A stretch of 64,000 nucleotides of DNA from Chryseobacterium gleum (lineage in GTDB: Bacteria > Bacteroidota > Bacteroidia > Flavobacteriales_D > Crocinitomicaceae): assembly GCA_945882095.1 (NCBI GenBank), contig CAMCWF010000005.1:47841-111840 (forward strand), read 5' to 3'. Of the stretch, positions 9,515 through 18,245 are shown piece by piece. Below the pieces are notes generated by a model. The model saw only the letters and a list, made by a program, of their open reading frames with translations. It searched no databases and was not told where the DNA came from. The translations under genes were made by a program, and so were the position numbers. Every line of letters starts with the position of its first letter. Positions within the stretch are counted from its first letter, which is position 1.

Positions 9515-12262
9515 ATGAAAAATTTATTTCTCCTCATCTGCATTGTCTTTTCAATTGCCATTGGACAAGCTCAAAATGCGAAAGTCAGTGGTATTGTAAC
9601 CGAGAACGCTTCAAGTCAAGTGGTTTCTGGTGCTAAGGTTGAATTGAAATCCAAAACCAATGGCAGTTTTGTAAAACGAGCGTTGTCGGAATCCAACGGG
9701 AAATTTGATTTTACGGAGGTTCCTTATGGCGATTATCGTTTTACGGTTACCCTTATGACTTTTGATACCATTGTAAAAGATGTGAAAATCAATAAACCAA
9801 ACCAAACCATTGCTTTATCGATGTCGGGAAGCCTTGAGTTTGAAGAGGTAAAGGTCATTGGAAACTTGGTTAAAGAAGGGGTCGTACCCGTAGCCGTTAC
9901 CAAAATAAGTGCGCAAAAAATTCAAGAGGAATTGGCTTCACGTGATTTGCCGATGCTATTGGCAGGGACCGCAGGGGTTTATGCAACGCAACAAGGTGGC
10001 GGAGACGGCGATGCCAGGATCAATGTTCGGGGATTTGACCAAAGAAATGTCGGTGTTATGATTGACGGTGTTCCGGTAAATGACATGGAAAATGGAGCCG
10101 TTTATTGGTCAAATTGGTTTGGATTGGATGCCATCACTGCTACCATGCAGGTGCAAAGAGGTCTTGGTGCTACAAAAATTGCCATGCCATCCATCGGAGG
10201 AACCATTAACATCATTACCCAAGGCATTGGAAACAAAAAAGGGGGAAGCTTGAAACAAGAATATGGTACAGGGGATTTTTTCCGCACCTCTTTGTCTTAC
10301 AACACAGGTATTTTAAAAGGAAATTGGGGTCTTACCGCTTCTGGTTCTTACAAACAATCCAATGGTTGGGTGTATGGAACGCCAAGCCAAGGTTTTTTTG
10401 GGTACATAAAAGTTTCTAAACAATTAGACAAACACTTATTTACCTTGTCTGCTTTTTCAGCGCCTCAACAGCACGGTCAACGCTCATTCCGTCAACCCAT
10501 CCAATATTGGAGTGAGGACCAAGCCAATAAGCTGGATGTTACCTTAGATTCAACTGCTTTTCTTACCGATTTGGGATTGAGGTACAACCAACACTGGGGA
10601 TACCGCACGGTGGATGGCAAACAAGAGGTAATGACAGAAAGATTAAATTTCTATAACAAACCTCAAATCACGCTTAAAGATTTCTGGAAAGTGAACAAAA
10701 AACTTTCGATTTCAAATATGGCGTATGCGTCCATCGGACGAGGTGGAGGCACCGCATTGTTTAATTCTTCCGCCATCATTCGAGATTCTAACAACCTTAT
10801 CAACTGGGATGAAATGATTAAAGAAAATCAAGTAAATTCTTTATTCGGTACCCCAAACATTGACCCAGCGTATTCTACAACCGAAATCAAAAGCTCACAA
10901 ATCGTTATCGCCAGTATAAACAACCACTTTTGGATTGGGTATTTGGGACAATTCAACTATGAATTCAACAAACAACTGCATTTGTCTGGTGGAATTGATG
11001 CACGCTACTACAAAGGATCCCATTACCAAGAAGTGAAAGATTTATTAGGGGGTGATTATTACATCGATATGTCTGATAAAAATGCAGCTACCCCTATGAA
11101 ACGCGTTGGAGATAAAATCGCCAAGAATTTATTCAATGTGAACCGAGACGGAATTGTCACCTGGGCAGGGGCCTTTGGACAGTTGGAATATGAGGGCAAA
11201 GAATTCGGCGCATTTATCAACCTTACCTCCATTGCCAATGGATACAGAGGGGTAGACTACTTTCAACGAAAAGAATTGGATTTGGGAGATACCGTGCTTT
11301 CGATAGGGTATTATGATGTTGTAACGTACAATGGACAGACCTACAATGCTTTTTCCCCTGGATTGGAATATGTTAAAACAAAGTGGAAGGTTATTCCTGG
11401 ATTTACATTCAAAGCCGGTGCCAATCATAAATTCAATGACAATGCGAACCTATACATGAATTTAGGTTACCTAGACAGAACGCCAATGTATTCAAATGTG
11501 ATTGACAACAATTACAACAAATTTTTTGGTGAAATTGCAAATGAAAAAATTGCCGCCATCGAAGGGGGATTCAATTTTGCCAACAAAACTTTCGGGGTGA
11601 ATTTGAATGGTTATTTCACAAACTGGAAGAACAAGCCCTTTCCGTATGGGGTTGCTGTACCAGATCCAAACGATCCTTCTGAAAGTATTTATGTAAACAT
11701 TAATGGAATGGATGCCATTCACTATGGTGGAGAGGTAGATTTTGCATGGAAAATCACTTCCAAAATCAGTGGCGATGTGATGTTCTCGGTTGGGGATTGG
11801 ACCTGGAACTCATCCGAAACAGTGGTTATTCCTCAATATGGTTCATTGTCCTATACGTTTAATGCAAAGGGAGTCCATGTGGGTGATGCTGCACAAACGG
11901 CTTTGGCGGGTTCCATACGTTATGAACCTATCAAAAACCTTTATTTCAAAGCGCAAATTCAATTCTACGACAGATACTATTCTGATTTTAATCCTTTTTA
12001 CACACAAGGGGTCAACGGAGGAAGAGATTCTTGGGTCATGCCCTCGTACTACTTAGTGAATATTTTTGGAGGTTATCGTTTTAAAATAAAGGAAGATGTG
12101 CTCTTGATTTCCGGAAGTATCATTAACCTGTTAAATGCGACTTACATTTCGGACGCTTCCAACAATGGCAACGGAAATAACAATAACTTTGATGCAACCT
12201 CTTCCATGGTAATGTTTGGGCAAGGGCTGCGCTTTAATGTTTCACTGGCTTATCAATTTTAA
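9515..12262 (+). CDS. TonB-dependent receptor with carboxypeptidase-regulatory N-domain
   Basis: This is a 915-residue outer-membrane active importer. It has a signal peptide (ends AIGQAQ), then a CarboxypepD_reg-like beta domain (AKVSGIVTENASSQVVSGAKV) at about 22-105. A plug domain with VNVRGFDQRNVGVMIDGVP-like TonB plug motifs follows at about 115-245. The rest is a 22-strand barrel ending RFNVSLAYQF, with the terminal Phe expected for Bam insertion. The substrate is not readable from sequence. Being directly followed, 7 bp later, by a secreted endonuclease and a split 5'-nucleotidase, it may import products of nucleic acid breakdown (inference). Confidence 0.93.
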   Translation: MKNLFLLICIVFSIAIGQAQNAKVSGIVTENASSQVVSGAKVELKSKTNGSFVKRALSESNGKFDFTEVPYGDYRFTVTLMTFDTIVKDVKINKPNQTIALSMSGSLEFEEVKVIGNLVKEGVVPVAVTKISAQKIQEELASRDLPMLLAGTAGVYATQQGGGDGDARINVRGFDQRNVGVMIDGVPVNDMENGAVYWSNWFGLDAITATMQVQRGLGATKIAMPSIGGTINIITQGIGNKKGGSLKQEYGTGDFFRTSLSYNTGILKGNWGLTASGSYKQSNGWVYGTPSQGFFGYIKVSKQLDKHLFTLSAFSAPQQHGQRSFRQPIQYWSEDQANKLDVTLDSTAFLTDLGLRYNQHWGYRTVDGKQEVMTERLNFYNKPQITLKDFWKVNKKLSISNMAYASIGRGGGTALFNSSAIIRDSNNLINWDEMIKENQVNSLFGTPNIDPAYSTTEIKSSQIVIASINNHFWIGYLGQFNYEFNKQLHLSGGIDARYYKGSHYQEVKDLLGGDYYIDMSDKNAATPMKRVGDKIAKNLFNVNRDGIVTWAGAFGQLEYEGKEFGAFINLTSIANGYRGVDYFQRKELDLGDTVLSIGYYDVVTYNGQTYNAFSPGLEYVKTKWKVIPGFTFKAGANHKFNDNANLYMNLGYLDRTPMYSNVIDNNYNKFFGEIANEKIAAIEGGFNFANKTFGVNLNGYFTNWKNKPFPYGVAVPDPNDPSESIYVNINGMDAIHYGGEVDFAWKITSKISGDVMFSVGDWTWNSSETVVIPQYGSLSYTFNAKGVHVGDAAQTALAGSIRYEPIKNLYFKAQIQFYDRYYSDFNPFYTQGVNGGRDSWVMPSYYLVNIFGGYRFKIKEDVLLISGSIINLLNATYISDASNNGNGNNNNFDATSSMVMFGQGLRFNVSLAYQF

Positions 12263-12269
12263 TTTCAAT

Positions 12270-14537
12270 ATGAAAAAAATTCTACTTTCCTTAAGTGTAC
12301 TTGTTGCAACATTCGCACAGTCACAAACCATTCAGCAAGTAAGAAACTTGTCTGTGGGTGCTACCGTTACCGTAAAAGGTGTTGTTTCGAACGGAACCGA
12401 ACTCGGTGCCATTCGCTACATTCAAGATGCTACAGCTGGTATTGCCTGTTATGGAAACAACTTGAGCAGCGTTGCCTTAGGGGATTCAATTACCGCGACT
12501 GGGGTATTGTTTGATTTCAGTGGGTTGTTGGAACTTTCTCCGACCACCAGCTTTACCAACCACGGTCAAGTTTCTCAAAATGTACCTCAAATCATTCCCA
12601 TAACAAGTGCAAACGAGACCTTGGAAGCGCAATTGATTACCATTCAAAATGTGACTTTTGTACAAGCAGGTGCTTTTGCTACGGGAAACAGTACGGTACA
12701 AATTACAAACGGTGCCAATACCTTGGATGTTCGCATCAATGGCTCAACCAATATCGATGGCACAAGCATTCCCGCAGGCCCCGTAACCATTACAGGCTTG
12801 CTCGGACAATTCAATGCAAATTACCAAATTGTACCAAGAACTTTGGCAGATATCGTTCCTTACGTCGCGCCTTTACAAGAAATCAATGTCAAATTGAATG
12901 GAACAACAGCACTAAACAATTCAACTTATGTAATTGGGAATACCGCAGCGAACACCCTTACCATCGAAAATTCAGGAACGCAAAACCTTACCATTTCTTC
13001 AGCTTCCCTTGGCGGTGTAAATGCTTCGGATTACACCACGAATCTTACTACCGCTACCATTCCAGCCGGTGGATCACAGAATTTCAACTTGAATTTTGCA
13101 CCTATGGGCAATGGTTCTAGGGTTGCAACGATTTCCATTGCAAACAATGACAATGATGAAAATCCATACTTGATTAACTTGGTAGCTGTTGGATTAGACA
13201 ATTTGGCTACAGAACCGACTTCCAACCCTACCAACCTAACTTTTTCTAACCTTCAAGCCTATACCTTAACAGGTGCCTACACCGCAGGAACCAATGTTGA
13301 GAAATACCTTGTATTGTGGTCCAAAGGCGCTGCTGTATCCGGCGTTCCTGTAGATGGAACCACTTACATGAAAGGCGATATCATTGGAAATGCCAAAGTG
13401 GCTTACGTTGGTTCAGGTACTTCCTTTGTGCCTAGAGGGGTTCGTGCCAACATGAATTATCATTTTTCAGTATATGCATTCAATGGTCCTGCAGGATTTC
13501 AAAACTATAAAACAACGTCTCCGGCCATTGGAAATACAACCACTACAGGATTGAACATCGGGAATTACTACAACGGAATCAACAGCCAATCGCCAACTTT
13601 CCTTGCAGATTTGTCCGCTTTGATTAACCCGCATACAATGATCACCTACTTCAATTACAAACAAACTTTGTTGAACCAATACGAAGCATGCGATACTACC
13701 AACGGTCAATCGTTCGTAACCTGTGTTTATTCCGGGGAAAACAAGGTGTACAATGATCCATTTGACTGGACTGCAACGGGTTATTCCAGAGAGCACTCCT
13801 ATTGCCATTCTTGGATGCCAAGCTTCCCTTGCGACAATCCAGAACTACCTGAATATTCTGACCAACACAATTTATACCCAACGAATCTTGCCAATGCGAA
13901 CTCCTACCGAAGCAACTTGCCTTTGTTAGACATCACTGGGAATACAGTGTTCACATACCTTCTTGGGAGTGTTGGATACAACGGAAACCAAATGTGTTAC
14001 GAGCCAAGAGATGCCCAAAAAGGAAATGCTGCCCGTTCTATTTTCTACCAAGCAACTTGTTACAATGGAAACAATGGGTTGAACTGGTCTTTGCCAAATT
14101 ACCAAGACCAAAATTCACTTAAAAACTGGCACTTTAACGACCTGCCAGATTCGTACGAAATTGGACGTCAAGAATACATCTACAGCGTACAAGGAAACAG
14201 AAATCCTTTTATTGACTCTGCCGAATTTGCTTGTCACATCAGTTTTGCAAACATGACGTACCTACAGGAAAACTGCTCCGTTGGAATTGACGAGCAATTG
14301 TCAATGAACTTCTCTGTATTCCCTGTACCAAGCAACGGTAAAGTATATGCCCAAGTAAATGGAACCAACATTCTAGGATATACGCTAACTGACATGCAAG
14401 GAAGAATCGTAATGCAAGAAAATAAGATGGATGTACCTGTTTTAATTCTTGAAGGAACGAACCTATTCCATGGCAACTACGTGTTGGAAGTAACCACTCC
14501 TTTTGGAAAAACCCACGGAAATTTTATTAAAGAATGA
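12270..14537 (+). CDS. Secreted endonuclease I family nuclease with OB-like, Ig-like and T9SS domains
   Basis: I start at ATG 12270 (MKKILLSLSVLVATFAQS), which gives 755 residues and a signal peptide; the open frame extends further upstream into the TonB receptor gene. Residues 20-210 resemble the OB-like region found before bacterial secreted nucleases. Residues 215-310 form a choice-of-anchor-D Ig-like domain. From about 430 comes an endonuclease I (EndA) domain, with the catalytic region YSREHSYCHSW near residue 507 and DQHNLYPTNLANANSYRSN. The last 80 residues are a T9SS sorting signal (FSVFPVPSNGKVYAQV). It should cut extracellular DNA or RNA. Its stop overlaps the next start (ATGA). Confidence 0.92.
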   Translation: MKKILLSLSVLVATFAQSQTIQQVRNLSVGATVTVKGVVSNGTELGAIRYIQDATAGIACYGNNLSSVALGDSITATGVLFDFSGLLELSPTTSFTNHGQVSQNVPQIIPITSANETLEAQLITIQNVTFVQAGAFATGNSTVQITNGANTLDVRINGSTNIDGTSIPAGPVTITGLLGQFNANYQIVPRTLADIVPYVAPLQEINVKLNGTTALNNSTYVIGNTAANTLTIENSGTQNLTISSASLGGVNASDYTTNLTTATIPAGGSQNFNLNFAPMGNGSRVATISIANNDNDENPYLINLVAVGLDNLATEPTSNPTNLTFSNLQAYTLTGAYTAGTNVEKYLVLWSKGAAVSGVPVDGTTYMKGDIIGNAKVAYVGSGTSFVPRGVRANMNYHFSVYAFNGPAGFQNYKTTSPAIGNTTTTGLNIGNYYNGINSQSPTFLADLSALINPHTMITYFNYKQTLLNQYEACDTTNGQSFVTCVYSGENKVYNDPFDWTATGYSREHSYCHSWMPSFPCDNPELPEYSDQHNLYPTNLANANSYRSNLPLLDITGNTVFTYLLGSVGYNGNQMCYEPRDAQKGNAARSIFYQATCYNGNNGLNWSLPNYQDQNSLKNWHFNDLPDSYEIGRQEYIYSVQGNRNPFIDSAEFACHISFANMTYLQENCSVGIDEQLSMNFSVFPVPSNGKVYAQVNGTNILGYTLTDMQGRIVMQENKMDVPVLILEGTNLFHGNYVLEVTTPFGKTHGNFIKE

Positions 14538-15241
14538 TCCTTCGGTTTTTAATTCTCATTTGTGTAGGAGCAAGTCTTAGTGCTTGCTCTTATCATTTTA
14601 CGGCTGGCTCAACTGCTAAAAATGTCCCATTGGAACCTACGTCCGCAGTGGATTCTAGTGTACTTCGCTTCATACAACCTTTCAGCGATTCCCTTGCCGC
14701 ACAAATGAATGTGATCTTGGGCAAAGCCCCTGTAAATTTCATCGTTAGTGTACCCTCATCCAATTTGATGAATTGGAGTGCAGATGCGCTTTTTGTAGAA
14801 GAAACCAAGACGGTAAAAATGTCTGAACCTGCCATGGTAATTTTAAACGCTGGTGGTTTGCGTGCAAGCATCAACCAAGGCACGGTTACGGTGGGTGACA
14901 TTTATAAACTCATGCCGTTCGACAATACCGTTGCGTGGGTAAGACTGCCAATAGAAAGAATTCCCGAAATAGAGAGCTTCCTCAAAGGCAGTAAAGGCCT
15001 ACCCCTTTCTAATGCGCGGTACGAGAAAGGAAAATTGACTTTAAACGGTCGAAATGAAAACCATACCCATTTTTGGGTGATTACCTCTGATTATTTAGCC
15101 AAAGGAGGAGACAAAATGAATTTTTTCATGAATCCCACTGAATTCGTAAGCACCAATCGAAATTTGAGGGATGTTTTTATGGAAGCCGTAAAATCACAAG
15201 GTACCTTAGTTGAAAATACAGAAATCAGATTTATCCCATGA
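14534..15241 (+). CDS. Lipoprotein with 5'-nucleotidase C-terminal domain
   Basis: The 235-residue lipoprotein has a lipobox LSAC at residues 15-18. Its body matches the C-terminal, nucleotide-binding domain of UshA-type 5'-nucleotidases, with AMVILNAGGLRASINQGTVTVGDIYKLMPFDNTV, the usual N-x-G-x-R substrate-binding segment. The catalytic metallophosphatase half is encoded by the next gene. Both junctions are ATGA overlaps (14534-14537 and 15238-15241), indicating translational coupling. Alone it should not be catalytic; it presumably pairs with the next product in the periplasm. Confidence 0.88.
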   Translation: MILRFLILICVGASLSACSYHFTAGSTAKNVPLEPTSAVDSSVLRFIQPFSDSLAAQMNVILGKAPVNFIVSVPSSNLMNWSADALFVEETKTVKMSEPAMVILNAGGLRASINQGTVTVGDIYKLMPFDNTVAWVRLPIERIPEIESFLKGSKGLPLSNARYEKGKLTLNGRNENHTHFWVITSDYLAKGGDKMNFFMNPTEFVSTNRNLRDVFMEAVKSQGTLVENTEIRFIP

Positions 15242-16137
15242 ACAGAAGATCTTTTGTACAAATCGCAGGACTTAGTACGCTGGCAACCTTATCGGGGAAC
15301 CTGAATGTGCATGGACAAAGTTTCAAGAAAGCAAAAAAAATCACCATTCTTCACACCAACGATACCCATTCCAACATTGATCCTTTTCCATCAAACCATG
15401 CGAAATATCCCGGCATGGGCGGTGTCGCCAAACGTGCCGCGTTGATTGATAAAATTCGACGGGAAGAAGAACATGTCATTTTGGTAGATGCTGGGGATAT
15501 TTTCCAAGGTACGCCGTATTTCAACCGTTACCATGGCGTTTTGGAAATGCAATTGATGTCGAAAATGCGTTATGATGCCGCAACGATGGGAAACCATGAT
15601 TTCGACATAGGTCTTTCTGGTTTCAAACATGCACAAACCTTTTCTGAATTTCCCTTCATTTGTTCAAATTATGATTTCAGGGAGAGCATTTTGGCAGGAC
15701 AGACCCTACCTCACCTTATTCTTAACCGCGGGGCACTAAAAATCGGCATCCTTGGGGTTGGAATCGAACTAAATGGTTTGGTACACGGGTCTAATTTCGA
15801 AGGGATGCGTTACCTCGATCCCATTGCGACAGCAAATGCTGAAGCAAAAAAATTAGTCGAAAAAGGATGTGACCTCATTATCTGCCTTTCTCACCTCGGG
15901 TTTGAATATGCCACTGAACAAATTTCAGACAAAGTGTTGGCTGCCAACACGGATAACATCAACCTCATTTTAGGTGGACATACCCATACCTTTCTCGAAA
16001 AACCTTTTGTAGCAGAAAACCTACAAAAACAACCCGTTCTCATCAACCAAACTGGTTGGGCAGGGTTGTTTCTGGGACGGATTGACATTGATTTCGAAAA
16101 AGGAAGATTCAAGCAATCAACCCTTTCGGTGATTTAA
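15238..16137 (+). CDS. Metallophosphatase, catalytic half of a split 5'-nucleotidase, Tat-type signal
   Basis: The 299-residue product begins MNRRSFVQIAGLSTLATLSG, a likely twin-arginine signal. The calcineurin-like phosphoesterase motifs are in order: ILHTNDTHSN, LVDAGDIFQGTP, MGNHDFDIG, CLSHLGFEYA and LGGHTHTF. These are all the metal ligands of UshA-type enzymes. It would dephosphorylate nucleotides in the periplasm. The substrate-binding C-domain normally fused to it is in the upstream gene, which it overlaps by four bases. The Tat signal suggests cytoplasmic folding or metal loading before export, while its partner is a Sec lipoprotein. Confidence 0.92.
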   Translation: MNRRSFVQIAGLSTLATLSGNLNVHGQSFKKAKKITILHTNDTHSNIDPFPSNHAKYPGMGGVAKRAALIDKIRREEEHVILVDAGDIFQGTPYFNRYHGVLEMQLMSKMRYDAATMGNHDFDIGLSGFKHAQTFSEFPFICSNYDFRESILAGQTLPHLILNRGALKIGILGVGIELNGLVHGSNFEGMRYLDPIATANAEAKKLVEKGCDLIICLSHLGFEYATEQISDKVLAANTDNINLILGGHTHTFLEKPFVAENLQKQPVLINQTGWAGLFLGRIDIDFEKGRFKQSTLSVI

Positions 16138-16269
16138 TTACATCCACTTTGCCGCGACTTCCCCCAATAGGTTTTTCAGGATATCAATTTCAGCTTTATA
16201 AAAATCCAAACGGTTCATCCAATCTGTATTCTCTTCGTGCTGGTTGAAGATGTTTTCTTTTGTATTCAT
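16138..16269 (-). CDS. Small protein, 43 residues, unknown
   Basis: A complete ATG-to-TAA frame on the minus strand encodes MNTKENIFNQHEENTDWMNR followed by LDFYKAEIDILKNLLGEVAA. It is strongly helical and charged, like the N-terminal part of short coiled-coil proteins of Bacteroidota. Its stop touches the stop of the 5'-nucleotidase gene (convergent). It may be a genuine small protein or the preserved start of a longer, lost one. No function is proposed. Confidence 0.45.
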   Translation of the reverse strand: MNTKENIFNQHEENTDWMNRLDFYKAEIDILKNLLGEVAAKWM

Positions 16270-16373
16270 GGTATTGTTTTCTTACAAAGGTGCAGTGCTT
16301 TATACCCAAGGAATATGAGTAAGGTCAGCTATTTTAAAAAAAAAGCAAAAAGCACTCGATTTTCTTTCGAAAA

Positions 16374-16418
16374 TTCACATTGAGTTCACATTCTTGTTAA
16401 AAAAAGAAAGTATTATTG
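16374..16418 (+). promoter_or_regulatory. Putative PHO-box-like 7-4-7 direct repeat and -7 element
   Basis: TTCACAT-TGAG-TTCACAT at 16374-16391 is an exact 7-bp direct repeat with a 4-bp spacer, the 11-bp periodicity of PhoB sites. Nineteen bases later lies TATTATTG (16411-16418), a near match to the Bacteroidota -7 consensus TAnnTTTG. A similar arrangement with the same 19-bp gap precedes the phosphodiesterase gene at 33820. Confidence 0.55.
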
Positions 16419-16434
16419 TGACAAAATTTTCAAA

Positions 16435-18234
16435 ATGAAAAAATTAATAGCACTTTGTGTAATTGTTTGTTTTTCAAAAAGTAATGCACAAACAAGTGTT
16501 TCACCTGTGGAATGCATTGCGCCGTTTTATCACGGTGTTGCCTCTGGTGACCCGTTGAGCGACCGTGTGATCATTTGGACCCGAATTACCCCTCAAGATT
16601 TTGGACAGACGTTAACGGGTACCTACCATGTAGCAACAGATGACCAATTCAGTAATATCGTTGCAAACGGCAATTTCTCAACAGATTCTACAAAAGATTT
16701 TACGGTTAAAATCGATGTTACAGGACTTAATCCAAACACTTTTTACTACTACGAATTCGAACACAACGGGTCCTACAGTTTGGTAGGACGTACCAAAACT
16801 TTGCCTGTGGGCAACGTAAATAACATGCGTTTGGCTGTTGTATCTTGCTCAGATCTCGAAAACGGCTACTTTAATTCATATGAAGCCATCGCGGAACGAA
16901 ATGATGTAGATGCAGTACTGATGTTAGGAGATTACATTTACGAATATGCTTCGGCTGGGTTCGATCCAAACGGTGTTGATCGAGTTCATCAACCTGCACA
17001 AGAAATCGTGGCCCTTAATGATTACCGTTTAAGGTACAATTCTTATCGAATGGACTACGCTTTACGTAAATTGCATCAAAATTTTCCATGGATTTGTATT
17101 TGGGACGATCATGAAACGGCGAATAACTCCTATGAAAACGGGGCAGAGAACCATCAAGCGGCTGAAGGCGACTGGAATATCCGTAAAAGTGCAGGAAAAC
17201 AAGCCTATTTCGAATGGATTCCGATACGACCTAAATCACAAGGAAATCAGGAAATTTTTAGAACCTTTGAATTGGGCGATTTGGCGAAAATCGTAATGTT
17301 GGATACGCGCTTGGAGGGAAGGGAAATTCAACTCGGTGCGAATGACCCTAACTTTAACGATACGAGTAGAACATTGTTAGGTTCAGCACAATTTAATTGG
17401 TTTAAAAACGAACTTAGCACCACAAGTCAGCCTTGGAAAATTATCGGAAATCAAGTGATGGTGGGTGCGGTTGAAATTTTTGGAAACCCTATCAATACCG
17501 ATTCATGGGATGGTTATTCTGCCGAACGCCAAAAGTTATTTGACCACCTTTCGACAAACAACATTGACAATACCGTTGTACTCACTGGTGATATTCACAC
17601 CAGTTGGGCCTTAGATCTTAAAAACGGAAACACACCTGTCGGTGTAGAAATGGTAACACCCAGTGTTACCTCCTCCGGATCTCCTATTAATTTATCCGCA
17701 TTAATTACCGTTCAAAATCCGCACATTAAATACGTTGAACTCACCAAAAAAGGATTCATTTTAGTAGATATCACTCCTCAAAAAGTACAGGGTGATTGGT
17801 ATAATGTCAACACCATTGAACAAATGGATCCTTCCAACAGCTGTGTTAAATCGTACGTTACGAATGCGGGCAGCAATGCGCTTACCTTGGCAAACGCTCC
17901 AGCAACGGGTCATGGGGCCTTTCCGCAATCCCTCATGGGACCTTGCAATCGATTTTTTGTCGGATTAGACGATGCACCAAAAGGCATTATATTGGGATTA
18001 TATCCTAATCCTAGTGCCGACTTAATCAAACTGCAAACCCATCAAATTCCATTAGAAAAACTTTATGCAGTAGCCTCAGATGGTACAATAATCCCCTTAA
18101 ACCACCTCACAAGTGCGTGGGAGAATGGAACGACCATTACTTCTGTGGACATCCACGAGCTTAAATCAGGAAGCTATTTTTTGACTTTTGGCAAGGAAAA
18201 GACGAACATGCAGGTTCGATTCATTAAAAATTAA
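16435..18234 (+). CDS. PhoD-type alkaline phosphatase/phosphodiesterase with T9SS sorting domain
   Basis: This 599-residue secreted enzyme releases phosphate from phosphomono- or diesters. After the signal peptide (ends SNAQ) comes the Ig-like PhoD N-domain with GVASGDPLSDRVIIWTRITP. The metallophosphatase core carries VVSCSD, AVLMLGDYIYE, WDDHETANNS and LTGDIHTSW, which are the Fe/Ca ligands of PhoD. The C-terminus (GLYPNPSADLIKLQ onward) is a T9SS sorting domain rather than the Tat system used by Bacillus PhoD, so secretion has been rewired. It heads a tight run of phosphatase genes to 23934, preceded by a PHO-box-like repeat. Confidence 0.93.
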   Translation: MKKLIALCVIVCFSKSNAQTSVSPVECIAPFYHGVASGDPLSDRVIIWTRITPQDFGQTLTGTYHVATDDQFSNIVANGNFSTDSTKDFTVKIDVTGLNPNTFYYYEFEHNGSYSLVGRTKTLPVGNVNNMRLAVVSCSDLENGYFNSYEAIAERNDVDAVLMLGDYIYEYASAGFDPNGVDRVHQPAQEIVALNDYRLRYNSYRMDYALRKLHQNFPWICIWDDHETANNSYENGAENHQAAEGDWNIRKSAGKQAYFEWIPIRPKSQGNQEIFRTFELGDLAKIVMLDTRLEGREIQLGANDPNFNDTSRTLLGSAQFNWFKNELSTTSQPWKIIGNQVMVGAVEIFGNPINTDSWDGYSAERQKLFDHLSTNNIDNTVVLTGDIHTSWALDLKNGNTPVGVEMVTPSVTSSGSPINLSALITVQNPHIKYVELTKKGFILVDITPQKVQGDWYNVNTIEQMDPSNSCVKSYVTNAGSNALTLANAPATGHGAFPQSLMGPCNRFFVGLDDAPKGIILGLYPNPSADLIKLQTHQIPLEKLYAVASDGTIIPLNHLTSAWENGTTITSVDIHELKSGSYFLTFGKEKTNMQVRFIKN

Positions 18235-18245
18235 TTGTTATATAA

